In this document: piece after piece, positions 19,303-32,757 of the stretch
How positions within the stretch are numbered: position 1 is the stretch's first letter
How the letters are laid out: every line of letters begins with the position of its first letter
Assembly: GCA_030549335.1 (NCBI GenBank)
Contig: CM060187.1
Location: 372,001 to 436,000 of the forward strand
DNA: 64,000 nt
DNA from: Pontederia crassipes
Taxonomy: Eukaryota; Streptophyta; Magnoliopsida; Commelinales; Pontederiaceae
Direction of reading: 5' to 3'
Notes under the pieces: model-generated
Told to the model about the DNA's origin: nothing
The model's input: only the letters and a program-made list of their open reading frames with translations
Databases searched by the model: none
Made by a program: the position numbers and the translations under genes

Positions 19303-22300
19303 TATAACGCCCCGAGATTTTTTTTTCTTTTGCCTGTCCAGAAGGCTATCTCGGCGACGAAACCAAATTCTATACTCTGACTTTGACCAGTCAACAAACT
19401 AGTTTAATGATCCTCCAGAGGTTGACTACGAGCCATACCCAGCGAGATACATATTGCCCAAATATCAAAGATGGAATGGGTGATCCATAAGAGCATTTGG
19501 CGAGGTTCATCGCCCCTTACTAGGAGATCTATTTGAGATACTTATGGAAACAAAAGAATGTTCTCCCGTGCTTCTAGACATGCTGAGCTCCACAAATTTG
19601 TTTACATTCAAAAAGGTCATAAGAGGAAGACTAATTTACAACATTCTATTACAATATGCGAAAGATGTCTATACCATATCCAATCACCTATGGGTTAGGG
19701 TCCCATCTATACAATAATAGACCCTATATCCATGTGCATGTCACCTGTCAAAGAAGCTACCAACCATCTCACCATCGTCATCATTATCACCTGTATGGAT
19801 CCAAATACAGGGACAAAGCCCAATGAGACAACTCAGTACGTAGGGTCACCCATAAAATCTATATGAACCATGGTCAATATCAATATCATTACTGCTAATA
19901 AATAATTATCCATAATAATATATAATTGATCAGAATAGATAACATTTAACGATATTGAATAAATCATAAATAATTTGACCAATCATAGTAATTATCCATA
20001 TCATCAATTATTGATGACCAATATTTAATTCAAGTCGATTCGATTATCTGAAATCAATTATCAATTGGCCATAGATCAATGAACGCCACAATTCGTCAAT
20101 TAACAATTTGATTAACAATTAACAGTTGTTCAATTCTCAATTGGCCAAAAGTCAATAAAGGCCACAATAACAATTATCAATTCAATTATATTAATAGTTT
20201 ATCAATTCACGTATCAGGCACAAAGGCCGCAATTTATTATCAATCAACCTTAAAGGCGCAATTCGATTATTCATCAGCCATAAAGACGCAATTCGATTAT
20301 CCATCAGCCACAAAGGCAAAATCAGTAGTCTATCAACCACTAGGGCGAAATCAATTGTCCATCAGCCACTAGGGTACAATTCAATTATCAATTCAATTCG
20401 ATTCAATTCAATGATCAATTCAATTTAGGAAGTTACAATCAACCCTTTCGGGTGTAATACAAGAGTTCTCTATTATTATGGGACACCATGCCACTTCAAT
20501 CAATAAGTTTGGGTATGATGGAGAACGAAGGACCACACCCAAAATAATTAGCCCGAAGGCGCAATTAACCATGAAGGCCCTATCAACCCGAAGGTGCAAT
20601 TAGCTCGAAGGCCCTATCAGCCCGAAGGCGCAATATTAGCCCGAAAGCCCTATCAACCCGAAGGTGCAATTAGCCCGAAGGCCCTATCAACCCGAAGGCT
20701 CAATCAACTCGAAGGCGTAATATTAGCCCGAAGGCCCTATCAGCTCGTAGGCGCAATTAGCCCGAAGGCCCAATCAAACTGAAGGTGCAATATTAGCCCA
20801 AAGGCTCAATCAGCCCAAGGCGTAATATTAGCCCGAAGGCCCTATCAGCCTGAAGGCGTAGTTAGCCCGAAGGCCCAATCAGTCCTAGTGGCAATCAGTA
20901 GACATGTGCCCAATAAATTTTCAACTTTTATCTCAATTATCTAAGATGTCTATCTTTAACAATTATCTTAGGTTTAACATGACCCAATCAGAAAATCATT
21001 ATATCAATATATTAATCAATGGTATGATCAGATATGATGACGATCAATCAGGTACGATAACAATTTGAGTAGGATCAATCAATAATAAGGTCAATGGATC
21101 AATACCATAATCAATATCATGATTGAGTGTAATGACAATAATAATCAATATGATGGTAATTTGATCATGTATGATCATACTAAAATTAGGAATTTTAATC
21201 AAATGATCGATAATGATTAACAATCTTAACAATCTAATAAACTATAAATCAATTCATAAAAATATGTTTTCTATTTTAGAACCTGATGTGCATCAATCAT
21301 TATCCGGGTCGTGTTAAATGAAACCCGGGCGATGTCAGACAGAACCCAGCAGGATTCTGTCACTGTCAGGAATCATGTTTCCGACACAATTTTTGATAAT
21401 TCTGTCTATATTATTTGATATCCCATCATGCAAATAATATATAATCTCTGTATAATGGAGAAGAGTCTTGGGGTTCATGTTGTGAAAAAACGTCGACATG
21501 GGGATCCCCCTACGTACCTTAAGTTGGTTGAAAAATCAACTATGTTCCTATTATCTGTGGACAGCACGTACGTCACGACTTTGGCCGACAATTTCTCCCT
21601 ATTGTCGACGTTCAGAAACTTTCAGCTACCACTTGAATTTTGTTGTCCTCTGTCAGAGCTTCGAAACGGTATATCACACGCGTTCTCTGGTGCCTTGGTT
21701 TGTGAGAAAATGAAGGAGAAAGAGAAGCACTTCTGTAGAATTTTTGTGGAGGCAAATCCTACTTTCTCGCCACCCTTTAAGTCCTATTTATAGCTCCCAA
21801 CTAGAGTTTTTGACTCCTATTGAAACTTAGACTATTTCTCCATCCATCATTATCTATCATCTCTTAAATATTCAGATTTAATTAAATCTGAATTTCACTA
21901 ATTATTTCATAATCATACTTATCAAAAGTCCATCTCTAATCAAATTTCTTTTTATCTCCTCCATAACTTCTCTCAATCAAACTCTATCTCCATCTTTTAT
22001 CAATAACTTATATTAACCAAACTGTACCTTTATTTTATCTTTTTATTTCTTCCTTTTATCTAATTTTCGGAATTATTTAATTCCATAATAATTTATCATC
22101 TAATTTTCGGATTAAATAATAATAAATATTATTTTAATGGCTGAAATATTTTTACATAAAGCTCTCAATTCTATCATATGTGGGAGTCCTATGTCCATTA
22201 ATAAATCTTTTGGATCTCAAATCAAAATTGAAATCCATAATCTCAATCTAATTACAATTCCTACTCCCATTAGGATTTAACTTTCTTTCTTTTCCTTTTT

Positions 22301-22506
22301 TTTCTTTCTAATCATACTTTTAATCCTACTTTAATTCTAAATCCTTCTCCAAGTAGGAGTACTTTTTACTTCTATTCATATTTCATTTCCAATTACAATC
22401 CTATTCCTTCTCAAATTCCCCTTTTTGATCATCTTGAATTCATCAAGGATTCTAATTAACTTATGAAATTACTATATTGCCCTTGATGAAATCTTGGGAT
22501 GTTACA
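19303..22506 (-). mobile_element. Solo-LTR-like insertion with 5-bp target duplication
   Basis: 3.2 kb flanked by ATACA on both sides (19298-19302 and 22507-22511). Unit 3 keeps the empty site with a single ATACA at 48263-48267. On the minus strand the element starts TGTAACATCCCAAG and ends CTCGGGGCGTTATA. A TATA box (CTATAAATAGG, minus strand, near 21790) lies about 0.7 kb inside. These fit one long LTR left after recombination between two LTRs. The frames inside, including one at 21428-21793, show no known domain. Confidence 0.8.
20210..20890. repeat. Minisatellite inside the solo LTR
   Basis: 20210-20400 has degenerate units of about 35 bp (CGATTATCCATCAGCCAC type). 20550-20890 has about 20-bp units alternating AGCCCGAAGGCGCAATT and AGCCCGAAGGCCCTATC. 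The translated repeats are not a protein. Confidence 0.85.
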
Positions 22507-22511
22507 ATACA

Positions 22512-23149
22512 TAACTTGTGCCTGAAAATTTTGAATGACACCTTAAGACTAAATATGAAAGATTGAGCTATCATCGTGTTATCTTTATCATCGAAAAAAC
22601 AATGCTTTGTGTTCATATATATGGTATACAAATCATACATAATTAGAGTTGGTGACAAATACTTGATTGTTGAAATGATTGTTTTGTATATGTATGAATT
22701 TGATGTGATTTTGGGTATGAATTAATTGTATGGCATGTATGTTTAAATTGACATAGAAAGATAGCTATCTTTTCATTTTCAAATGAGCCGTCATTTTTAT
22801 TTTATGGAAGATAGGCAAGTAACCTCATGTTCCCCAATCTATTATAGTTATGCCAATACATTGTTTTTGAATGGATGTCATAGGTTCTTGGTTTATTTTT
22901 GGGTAGAAAAGAAAATATTTATTTTCAAATTGTTCCTATGTTTACGGAGCTCTAAGATTCATTTTATAGAAGTGGCTTGACCTACCCTTGATAGAGGAAC
23001 TCTTCCTCATAGAAATATTAATACTTTTAGTACTCCTCATCGTTCACACAAAAGAACTATGTGACACTTCGTATGAGGATTCTGTTTGATCACATTATGA
23101 GCTTCAATCATATTCATCGAGAATAAAGATAAGTCCCTAAGGGGGAAAG
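22512..23149. other. Unit DNA right of the solo LTR
   Basis: AT-rich and nearly colinear with 48268-48924. Small frames are not conserved between the copies. No gene recognised. Confidence 0.5.
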
Positions 23150-23310
23150 GGTGCATGAGGCATGTCTCGAGTTAGTCCTACATGTATAAGTCATGGAAGA
23201 TATGCTGAGTATATATCGGAACATAATCTTGTTTAGTTGTGACGTATTTTAAAAAAATCATGCAGGCTAAGGTCAAAAGCGGACAATATCAGACGTTGGC
23301 AAGGAATATT
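23150..23310 (+). mobile_element. TRIM-like LTR fragment, unit 2
   Basis: The order of AGTCCTACATG, GACGTATTTTAAA and AGCGGACAATATC matches the short LTRs at 63217-63396 (AGTCCCACATG, GACGCATTTTAAA, AGCGAACAATATC). A related copy lies at 48925-49055. Confidence 0.5.
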
Positions 23311-23890
23311 ATAGAAACGACCCAATAAACCACTCACGCAATCTCAATGCTATTATTGTGTACAAAGTCATAATGGTTAAATAAAATAAAAGATAAGTTT
23401 CAAAATTATATTTAGAGATTGCTAAATATTTAGCTAATCCCGAATTATAATTTAACTCACCCATAGTCAAAGTCTTTCCCTATAAATAGACCTCTTAAGC
23501 CAACAATTTTCCTTAAGCCATCTACTCTTGATTCTACACTCTTTCAAAAAATATCGGACACTTCGTCGAAAGACTCTTCGTTACCTCAAAAAACGCGCTC
23601 AAAGTTTGTGGTTCATGTAGCTTTGCCTGAACAAGGTACATGTTAATGTTGGATTCACTTTTGCATATAATTTCTTAGTAGATTTGATCGAGTTAATAAT
23701 AACAATTGATACTCATATCTTCTTTGATGATCTATAAATAGTTTCCTTTTGATTTCACGTCGAAAGCATGCACGCATTGATAGAAAAGTTAAGAAAAAGT
23801 CTCAATAATTTGGCACCGGAATTCCTCTGTACAAGAATTTGGCTGAGGTATTAGAATTCGACAACCCCTAGAGTCCACCTAATGACTATA
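23311..23890 (+). mobile_element. LTR promoter fragment, unit 2
   Basis: Related to 10130-10400 inside the old gypsy LTR: CCGAATTATAATTTA, a CACCCATAG word, then CCCTATAAATAGACC, a TATA box in plus orientation. Unit 3 has two tandem copies (49056-50220). Confidence 0.5.
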
Positions 23891-26040
23891 CAAATTAGCA
23901 GTTAGTGATCCATGCATTCAAATGAGAGTGTGATGCTTTTGGTTAGAAGATTGTATATAGAACTTTCAATTATATGAAAATACATGTTATTGATATTATG
24001 ATTATTACATTCTTTTTTCATGTCTCTCCTAATTAATTAGATGGTAACACATAGACTATTACTTATCAAGTTACTAAGCTATTTTACTCATTCTCTTATT
24101 TTTAATATTTTTTTTCAAATTAATATAAAACTTTGGGGATCGTGCGAATAATAACCTTAGCTTATATAACACTCTTGGTGGTAAAATAAGAAGAGTTGTC
24201 TTCCGTGTCCTTTTATTAGGATGTTGAGAGAGTTAGTTATGTTTATTATTTATGTCAAATTTATATTTTGTATCGAATTGGTCTTCTTTGAATGATCATC
24301 TTAAATTACATGATTTGTTCTTATGTTGTAACAAGAAATTTTACCACGTGCTTTCATAATTTTTTTGATTGGTCACAATGCAGCTGTAATCTTCAATTTA
24401 AATCAAGGTCGTGACATTTTGCATTCAATGTGTCTTATATGTAAGTATATGGATGGATCAACTGAAATACGTATATGTGCTATCAAAAGAATTCTTCTTT
24501 AATTGTGGCAAGGATTTTTGTTTGTTAACAAGAAGGGAGGAAAGTCAAATTTGATTGGCTTACTAACACCGATTATGTAGGAAAGTCAAATTTACAAATA
24601 TTCTCTTCGCTTTTTGTGCTTGAGTGGAATATTAAGAAATCATTATAAATTTTATGAGACTCATTATAAATTGATTGTCACCTTACCTCTTGAATGAAGA
24701 AAAGAGTGTGAATTAGTTCATTATAATAGAGATTGTCATCTTACCTTTTTAACAAAATAAATGTGTGAATTAACTCATTGTAGCAGAGTTGCTTGGTGTA
24801 AGGGTTTTGTTCTAACAAATTTGAAGAAAGGGTTTGGTGGAACTTTAATGGTCTCAAAATCAAGAAGTTGGATCGTTAACAGTGATATAGATTAAGGAGT
24901 TGGATCAAATTTTGTCAAAGAACTTTGAATTTATCTTTCTTTTATTTTTTTACTATATTACTTGCATTATATTAGTATTTTTCTTTCGGCCAATCTCGGA
25001 GCAGGTCAATTGGAACACATTTTGGGAGATGTCATTGAAATCATGTACTCGATTTCTTTTGATTTCTATCATAATAGATAGCACACCTTTAGTTTTAAAA
25101 AGCTAATGAGATCAGTTAAACAACAAAACATTTATCACAAAGAAAGAAAATACAAAATGTTGTAAAACTTAATAGTAAAATAACTTATTTTTTATTTTAA
25201 ATCTCTAAACCTAAAAAATATTGATAAAAGTGAAGCATCCATGACCAAGATTATCACGGAACCTGCGTTTTTGTACCAAATTATTTTTTATCATAATTAA
25301 TGTAATTTTGTTTATAATATTAAACAAATAATGTGGCAAGCATGTCTTCATAAAATATCTTATCTTATTTAACACTCATCAACTATCTAATTTTTTCACT
25401 TGACCTTGAATTTACAAATTTTATTTAATAAAATTATTTTGATTGAGCAATTAGGTTCTTTCCTTAATGTCCATCCAAAATTCTACTTAAGATTTAATAA
25501 TCATAAAAGTTTTAAGTTTACCCTTACTTTCTTATTATAATAATTTATTTAAAAAATATAAAATAATCAATACTGGTTCATAATTATAAAAAAATGTTCA
25601 TATGTTGTTATTTCTTTCATATGAAAGAAGTTATTCATACTTATTAAAAAAATAATCTTTGCAAAACTATAAGAGACCATTACATGAAGAAGTTTATGAT
25701 GAAACTATAAGAGATTTTTGGATGAAACTTTAAGAGACCATTACATGAAGAAGTTTATGATGAAATGTATATATTTATAATTTAAAATTAGAAGCCAAAA
25801 AAATATAGTTCAGCGAGTGTTAAAAAAACTCACATACTAATTATCTTATGAAAAATGATCCACAGTAGCTTAATTTCACTTGTGGAACGTGTCCCATACG
25901 AAAATTAGTAAGCAATTTTAATACACTTATTTATTACTTATATTTTATTTTAGAAATTTTTTCGTTCTTATTTATGTTTAATAATTCTTTTCTTCAACAC
26001 TCTCTCCGGGAGCCAGCTGCCCAATATCGCCTATAGTGAT
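23891..26040. other. AT-rich unit DNA before NAC copy 3
   Basis: Colinear with 50230-52560. Two direct repeats of about 33 bp (25668-25700 and 25733-25765, with ACCATTACATGAAGAAG) are visible. A 68-codon frame at 24900 is changed in unit 3, so it is not treated as a gene. Confidence 0.5.
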
Positions 26041-26226
26041 TATATTCGCAGATAATTTTATTAAACCAAGCATTCCTAATTATAGTCCTACTGCCACTAT
26101 GAAAATGTTCCTGCAATCATAATTTTCTACCGCAACTAGGAAACTTAATCATAATAGGAACTTGACTTGGTCAACTATATATGTGACAGCCGTGTCCTGG
26201 TTTGTCATTAACTTTGACAAGGAATC

Positions 26227-29200
26227 ATGGCTCAAGAACTCCGCCTCTGGTTGCCTCCAGGATAGGACACATCTTCTAGCCCCCCGACATGGACGCGCTA
26301 TGTTACCTCACGGGGAAGATCTTCGACGGCAACACGTGCCCTTGGGTGTCATTCCCGAGCTGAAAGTCTACGAGATCCCGCTGTGGCAGCTTGACTGCAA
26401 CCTCACCTACTCCAGCACCGCCGGCGAGTTCTACTGCTTCACGCGCCTCCGCCGGTCGAATGCGAACAACAACAGGCCGGAACGGTCCGTGGGGGGCGTC
26501 GGCAGTTGGGTGGCCAGCGGCAAGCATGTTTTTGTCACCGACAAGAGCGGTCGGACCGTCGGTCACAAGACATTTTATAAGTACAAGGAGACGCCGATCT
26601 CGCGTGGCAGCGGCGGCAAGTGGATCATGTACGAGTACCGCCTCGAGGAGTCTACGTGCCCACCTGAAAGGCCGAAGACGTCAGGAACGTGGTGATGTGC
26701 CTCATAAAGAGATCAGGTAGGGACGTCAACGAAGAAGATGATCGGAGCGTGCCTGCTTCAAGTTCCACAGCGGCGGCGCCAGCTCCGCCGACGTACCAAG
26801 GTAACGTCCGACCGTAGGGGAGCGTCGGCACCACAACGTCATAATCTTCCGGGGTCTATGGTTCCCTTGGGCCCATCGTCATCGGCCATACCGCGTAGGG
26901 GCATCAACGGAGATGAACGGAAACCTCCAATATTAACCACCACGCCAAGTTCCGCAGCGGCGGCACCGGCTCCGACGACGTACGAACGTAACATTCCGAC
27001 CGTAGGGGATCCGTCAGCACCACAACGTCATCATCTTCCGGGGTCTGTGGTTCCTCGGGTCCATCATCATCGGCCATGCCGTGTAGGGGCGTCAACTAAG
27101 ATGAATGGAAACCACCAATATTAACCACCGCGCCAAGTTCCGCAACGGCGGCACCAGCTCCGCTGGCGTACGAACGTAACATTCTGACCGTAGTGGAGCC
27201 GTCGGCACTGCAACGTCATCATCTTCCGGGGTCTGTGATTCCTTCATGACCATCGTCATCGGCCATGCCATGTAGGGGCGTCAATGGAGATGAACGGAAA
27301 CCACCAATATTAACCACCGCGCCAAGTCACTACAAGAAAATGGGTGCTTAGCGACGCAAAGTAGCGTCGCCAAAGGTTGTGATGCTATATAGACGCCACT
27401 AGTGCCTTTATAGCATCTACTTCGCGTCATGATAATGAGACGCTACTTGCCTCTCGATAGCGTCTCATTAGCGTCTTCTTAGCTATTTAGTGAATGGACG
27501 CTAATTCTGGTGCAATCGAGACGCTACGTAGACACTATTATTTCGCATCACGAACCGGAAATGCGCGGCAGCACCTAGCGTCGTTCTCGCGTCTACGTCG
27601 TTAGACATGAATCTAACATCGCAAGTTTGGTGGCTCTAAAGAGACGCTATATGGCGTCTCAGAGATAGGCGACACTATTTAGACACTACCGCGTTACTCA
27701 TAACTTATCTACATTTATCTCGCTATTTGTTTTATATTTAAACACTATATATTATATGTACTATATGTCAATCAATAAATTCATTAAATATTATATTAGT
27801 ATTAATTACACAATTATCAACATATTATCAATAGCGTATTATCAACATATATATGTATTAATTACACGATTATATATATATGTATTTTTACATGATAGGA
27901 GTGTTCCTAAATATATAATTTGTTACCTATATTATTTATGTTATCTATACATATAATATATATAATATCTTAATTATACATATATTATTATTATATACTT
28001 AATCATGAAATTACGATGGTTGATTGAGTGATTTGCTACCATTGTAGCGTCACAGTGGCGACTCAATAGCGTCCACGTAGCGTCTAACTAGAGCCGCTAT
28101 TACAGTCGACGCTATGGTGACTATTGGCGTCACTGTAGCATCTCAGAGTTGAGATGTGACAATGTATTCGACGCTATTTTGGTGCTACGGTGTCGCTAAA
28201 TGTAACTAGCGACTCAATAGCGTCGGTATTGCGCCTCCTAAGCCGACTTATTACCCCTCTCTTAATCGGGCACATAAAAACATATAAATACGCGTATATG
28301 CTTATACTTATATATAATAAGTCCATATATACATATTATTATAACTTAATATCACACATATAACCATATACACATATATTCACTTCGAATACGTATACAT
28401 ATACACGTTATCTATATATATATGACTCGCACATGTATAGACATATACATACACATATATATTTATAATACATATAGTTAAACACATTGTTGTAACTTAA
28501 TCTCCCACACGTAGACATATATATACATACTCATATATTACATATGTATATATATATACACACACAATTTTGTTATATATACACATATACATAGATATTT
28601 ATAATTTTGTATACATACAAGATAGATTGTCGGAAGGAAATAAAACAATTGGAATGTGGCACAATGCGATGAGATGCTACATTGATAAATAAAATTTCAT
28701 GCATACTAAAAAAATTTGAAAAAAACTTTTAATGAGCGTCTCAATGGCGTCGCATTCTTGAGATGCTAAACCCATTGAGACGCTCCGACGACGCTATAGT
28801 GTTGCTATATAATTTTAGCGACACATTAGCTTCTTTATAGCGTCGCGCTAGCCGAATTTTGACAGTATCGGCGCCTACATGGCATCTACGTAGCGTCGCA
28901 TTCTTTGGCGATGCTAAAAAATTACTTAGATCCCTAACCCTTCTTCTTCGTTTTCACTTTTACTGTTTACCTTCTTCGACGTCAAAGGCGGTGACAGCGG
29001 CTCGGTCTCTCAAACACAGTGCTTCGATGATCGGGGAGCCGCTAGCAGTACAACGTCTCCATCCGTCCCTGATTGTGATTCCTTCGAGGCCATTGCCATT
29101 GGCCATGCCGCCGTCATCCGCATATTTCGCAGAAGCAGTGCCGCTTGCAGAGATCCCGCACTCGTCGTCGCTGGTGTTAACATGCCCACAAGCTCAACCG

Positions 29201-29384
29201 TCGACGGAGACTCCTGGACGAGTTCGATAACCTGGTCGCGCTGGTGTGCAGGGAGGAGGAGGAGAAAGCGATACAACAACAGCCCGAGCAGGCAGAGAAG
29301 ATGGAAGACCCCGACCCATTTGCCCCTTATCTTGCAGCAGTCATTGGAGAAGGAGAGCGTGATCAAGATTCCATGTTGTTTTGA
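26227..29384 (+). pseudogene. NAC-domain gene, copy 3, frameshifted and split by a CACTA-type insertion
   Basis: The ATG at 26227 aligns with the other copies. A four-base insertion creates a TAG right after LPPG. Later indels break the frame near 26335, 26675 and 26720. The NAC domain (PELKVYEIPLWQL to WIMYEYRL) is otherwise readable, with at least three 63-residue-type repeats. After CCAAGT at 27327 an insertion of about 1.66 kb interrupts the repeat region. The gene resumes near 28986 with ARSLK-type sequence and runs to the usual end. It cannot encode a NAC protein. Confidence 0.9.
27328..28985. mobile_element. CACTA-type non-autonomous insertion, right terminus missing
   Basis: It begins CACTACAAGAAAATGGG, a standard CACTA terminus. 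Both sides are packed with short motifs around TAGCGTC, GCGACGC and GAGACGCTA in both senses, like transposase-binding subterminal repeats, around an AT-rich core (27720-28640). The expected CTTGTAGTG end is absent. The last 60 bp before the NAC sequence resumes look foreign, so the right end was lost or replaced. No transposase. Confidence 0.8.
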
Positions 29385-29822
29385 ATACAATGCTAAAAGA
29401 ATGTAACAAAAATTTTTGTCCTCAAGCAATTGATTCAAAGTGAATTCGGTTCCTGCAAGTGCAACCGATCGGATTCATCAACGTGACATCTGGAAATAAA
29501 ATGCATAATCACAAATAGACATTCTAGGTGATACTTATCATGTCTCACTTTATCTTGCATCTTTCTTGGTTATGATCTATCATTCGAGAACTCCGAATGA
29601 GCTCATATTTCCAACTGCAGATGCAATGTCGAGATCTTCTATAGCAGAGGAGATAATGGCTGCCGTCGGATTTGCGACGACGACCGTGAGAACATCACCC
29701 GCCGTAGTCTATAAATTTGTTGACCCTGGAGGGGGTCGGAATAGGCGACGCCTGTTTGGGGCTAGAACAATTGGAAGAGAGATGACAGTAAACAATATAT
29801 ATTCTGCCTTATGGATTTTCTC

Positions 29823-29902
<80 letters not shown>

Positions 29903-30091
29903 GGGGAAGAGGTAATGAATTCTATTCCAACCATCAAAACTAAAACAAGATAGAACAAGAATTTCAAACTACAAAACTCAAAACATGTCCAACACTTTGC
30001 ATGGGATTATATTGGTTAACAAGTAACAACTTAATCTATTATCTATTTGTTAACAAATTACCCCTTAATCATGTTGCAATTCCACAACTCC
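29385..30091. other. NAC 3' flank, unit 3
   Basis: Copy of 4679-5363, including the block open near 29566-29800 and the (AT)n/(GT)n tract. Confidence 0.5.
29823..29902. repeat. (AT)n(GT)n microsatellite, unit 3
   Basis: Longest of the three equivalent tracts, with a GT core of about 20 bp. Confidence 0.95.
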
Positions 30092-30499
30092 CACTAAGAA
30101 AAATGCAATTTTCTGACGAAATTTCCGACGGTCGCATATCCCTCGCAATTTTTTAAAGATTTTTCGACAGTTAATGACATCCTTCGGAAATAGAGACGGT
30201 AAATTTTCCCACTGTTTGAACCGTTAGAAGTTGCCACGGGTTGAACCATCACAATTTTCGATGGCCCAAAAACCGTTAGAAGTTGCCATGGGTAGGAAGG
30301 ATAGTCGGAAGTTCCCACGGATAGGTAGCCATCAAAAGTTCCCATGGCTCTCCACCCGTCGGAAGTTCCCACGGTTCTAGCTGTGGGAATTGAAAAAAAT
30401 AATAGAATGATACAAAGAAAGTAATGGTAATATATTTGGTAGTTTCCGATGGGTACAACCGTTGGAAAATCCGTCGCAACTATTCTAATAAATAACCCG
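30092..30499 (+). mobile_element. CACTA-like subterminal region, unit 3
   Basis: Starts CACTAAGAAAAATGC. The first repeat motif reads TTTCCGACGGTCGC. This copy preserves the CACTA-like start best; the opposite terminus was not found. Confidence 0.55.
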
Positions 30500-31490
30500 G
30501 TCCCCTCTTCCCACCATCATTTCTTTCAATGCATGACTCCATCATTCACGACCACTGTCTACTCCGGTGCACTCCGGTGATCCCCCTCACGCTCACGCTC
30601 AGTGGAACTTTCTCCCGGTCCGGTGACCCCCCTTCAATCGACGCCCTCACACCTTCGATGGTCTGCTCCCTCTCCGGCTTACTCCTTAGAAGACGCTTCG
30701 ACGAATCCATCTACGGATCCCGCGGCTTTTCAAATTATGCTTTCGGGCTCCCCCTCTCAACCCCGTCGATGGCGTTCTAGTGACATCAGGTGCAGGATGT
30801 CCGATCCCGCTTCCTTTCCACGCCGAATCCGGCTTGCTCGGGCTATCGCCGTCGTAGGAAGTCCGATCGAGCTTTCTACGGCCGTTGCTAGGCGCTGCTA
30901 CCCCGATCAGGCTTCTTGCAGGCGTGGTTGGCCGATGCGAGCCTGATCGCAATTTTTGCAGGCGTCATCGACCGCTAGGAGCTTGGTCCGACTTGCTGTG
31001 ATCGTCGAGGCCGCAGCAAGTCCGATCAGCCTTGATGCGGCCGCAGGGAAGTCCAACGGGCGCTCACCGAAGCGCCCAATCTGGGCACTGACGGCCGTGA
31101 ACGGTCAACTTCGGCCGTTGATGATCGTGACGATCCAAAATGGCCAGATCAGGCCGTTCATGACCTTCACGGTCGTGAACGGGTGACTGGATGTTCATGG
31201 CCATGATGACCATGAATTGCTGGTTCACGACCGTTGACACAATGCCCGAATCCATTATTTCATAGCTGGATCCGAGCGTGAACTGGTGGATCTGGACTTT
31301 CACGTTCAGATCCGGCAGATCATGGCTGAATCCGATAGTTAGCGGCCAGATCCGGGCGTGAACAACTAGATCAGGTGGTTCATGCCCGAATCCGACAGTG
31401 CACGACCGTATCCGGCCGTTCACCGCGGGATCCGGTTATTGACAACGGGATCCTATTAGATGTCACCAGATCCGGAAGAGCGTCAAATTA
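30500..31490. repeat. GC-rich degenerate-repeat block, unit 3
   Basis: Copy of 5771-6600 and longer than it. Contains the CCAGATC and GTTCACG repeat words. Frames differ between copies. Confidence 0.5.
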
Positions 31491-32753
31491 GTAACAATTG
31501 TAGCTTATATGTTTCATGGTTCTATTTTTAGTAAATTTATACTAGTACATATTTTCTCACTTGTATTGGTACTTGATGTTAATATAATTTGTCATTACTT
31601 GGTAAATTACTTGTTATTATTAATTTAATGTAAGCTCCTCATTAGAGCAATATGGCTCTTATTAATTTAATAATTTCATGTTAGCGTTGACCACTTTTGT
31701 ATTTCACTTAGTAATACGGAGAAATTATGTTTCCTTCGAAGCATCGTCAATGGATGTACAATAGAACAAATCCTGATTGTGTAGGGTTGACACAAGAATT
31801 CATAGATGGGGTTCAATACTACACAACAATGACATAAAATAAACTTTTTCATATAAAATAATATGTTTATTCACAAATATTATGTTTATGTAGAAGTTAA
31901 TTAAACATTGACTATTAATATTTTGTCATATTTTCAAATCTAAAACATATTTTATATAATCTGAAATACAATATGATATATTCTTAAAAATAGTAATATA
32001 AGAGTTGATCTTAATGAATCCTATGATATAATCTTTAGTATATGTATTTAATTTTTATGAAAGACAATATATGATTATATTCATATCATACATTAAATTA
32101 TCAAAATATATTAAAAATTCATGAAAGTGAGAATAATATGTATAATATATAAAAATAAAACAGTTAAATCCAATTTTCTTAAGGTACTTTATGTTTACTT
32201 TTAATTTTTTTATTATAAGAATAAATACAATATATAATTATAAAATAGTTAACTCAAAGTTTCTCAAAATCCTTTATGTATACTTTTAATTTTTTTTAAA
32301 ATAAATAAATTTCTACCAATATCTTAAAATCATAAGATCCTAGCAATTTTAAGATCTATTATAGGTCATATGTTTAAGATTCTCTAGGTAGGATTAGGAT
32401 CATTTTCTCTCTGAAGGATTGTAAGAGCGCAAGATCATACTACCCGGATCGGGATCCTGACAACCATTCGCCTACATCGATTCTATATTTGAAGTATAAT
32501 ATGGAATAATTGTTAATAGAATTGCATCGTTAGATCACATAGAAAAGAGGACCAAGAGTTGCACTAGGAACATGAGTTTTAGACGACAACAAAGCTCGGC
32601 TTGGGTTCTACATTGCTTGGCTTGAGTTCCTTTGAATAAGGGTGTGAATGAGGCCAAGTTTGATTAACTCAGCTTGGGTTTTGTGGAGCGCGGCCCTGGT
32701 AACCCTAGTGGTGCTCATATCAAATAGGTAAAATTGGACCGAGCTCTGACGAT
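31491..32753. other. AT-rich unit DNA, unit 3
   Basis: Copy of 6601-7880; nothing recognised inside. Ends at a deletion junction. Confidence 0.5.
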
Positions 32754-32757
32754 CCGA
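32751..32757. other. Junction of a 3.9-kb deletion
   Basis: Unit 2 has CTGACGATCATATC near 7890 and TGAATCCGAACATG near 11785. Unit 3 joins them as CTGACGATCCGAACATG, with ATC shared. The deletion removed most of the old LTRs and the hAT MITE. Confidence 0.85.

Noticed and set aside
20550-20890. CRISPR-like regular repeats
   Set aside because: Units are degenerate, adjacent without unique spacers, and lie inside a plant LTR; they are a minisatellite.
21428-21793. 121-codon plus-strand frame as a gene
   Set aside because: It lies in the solo-LTR-like element, opposite to its likely transcription, with no recognisable domain.
24900-25106. Small membrane-protein-like frame, also at 51308-51490
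   Set aside because: One base differs in a T run, so the two copies read different C-termini; no other support for coding.
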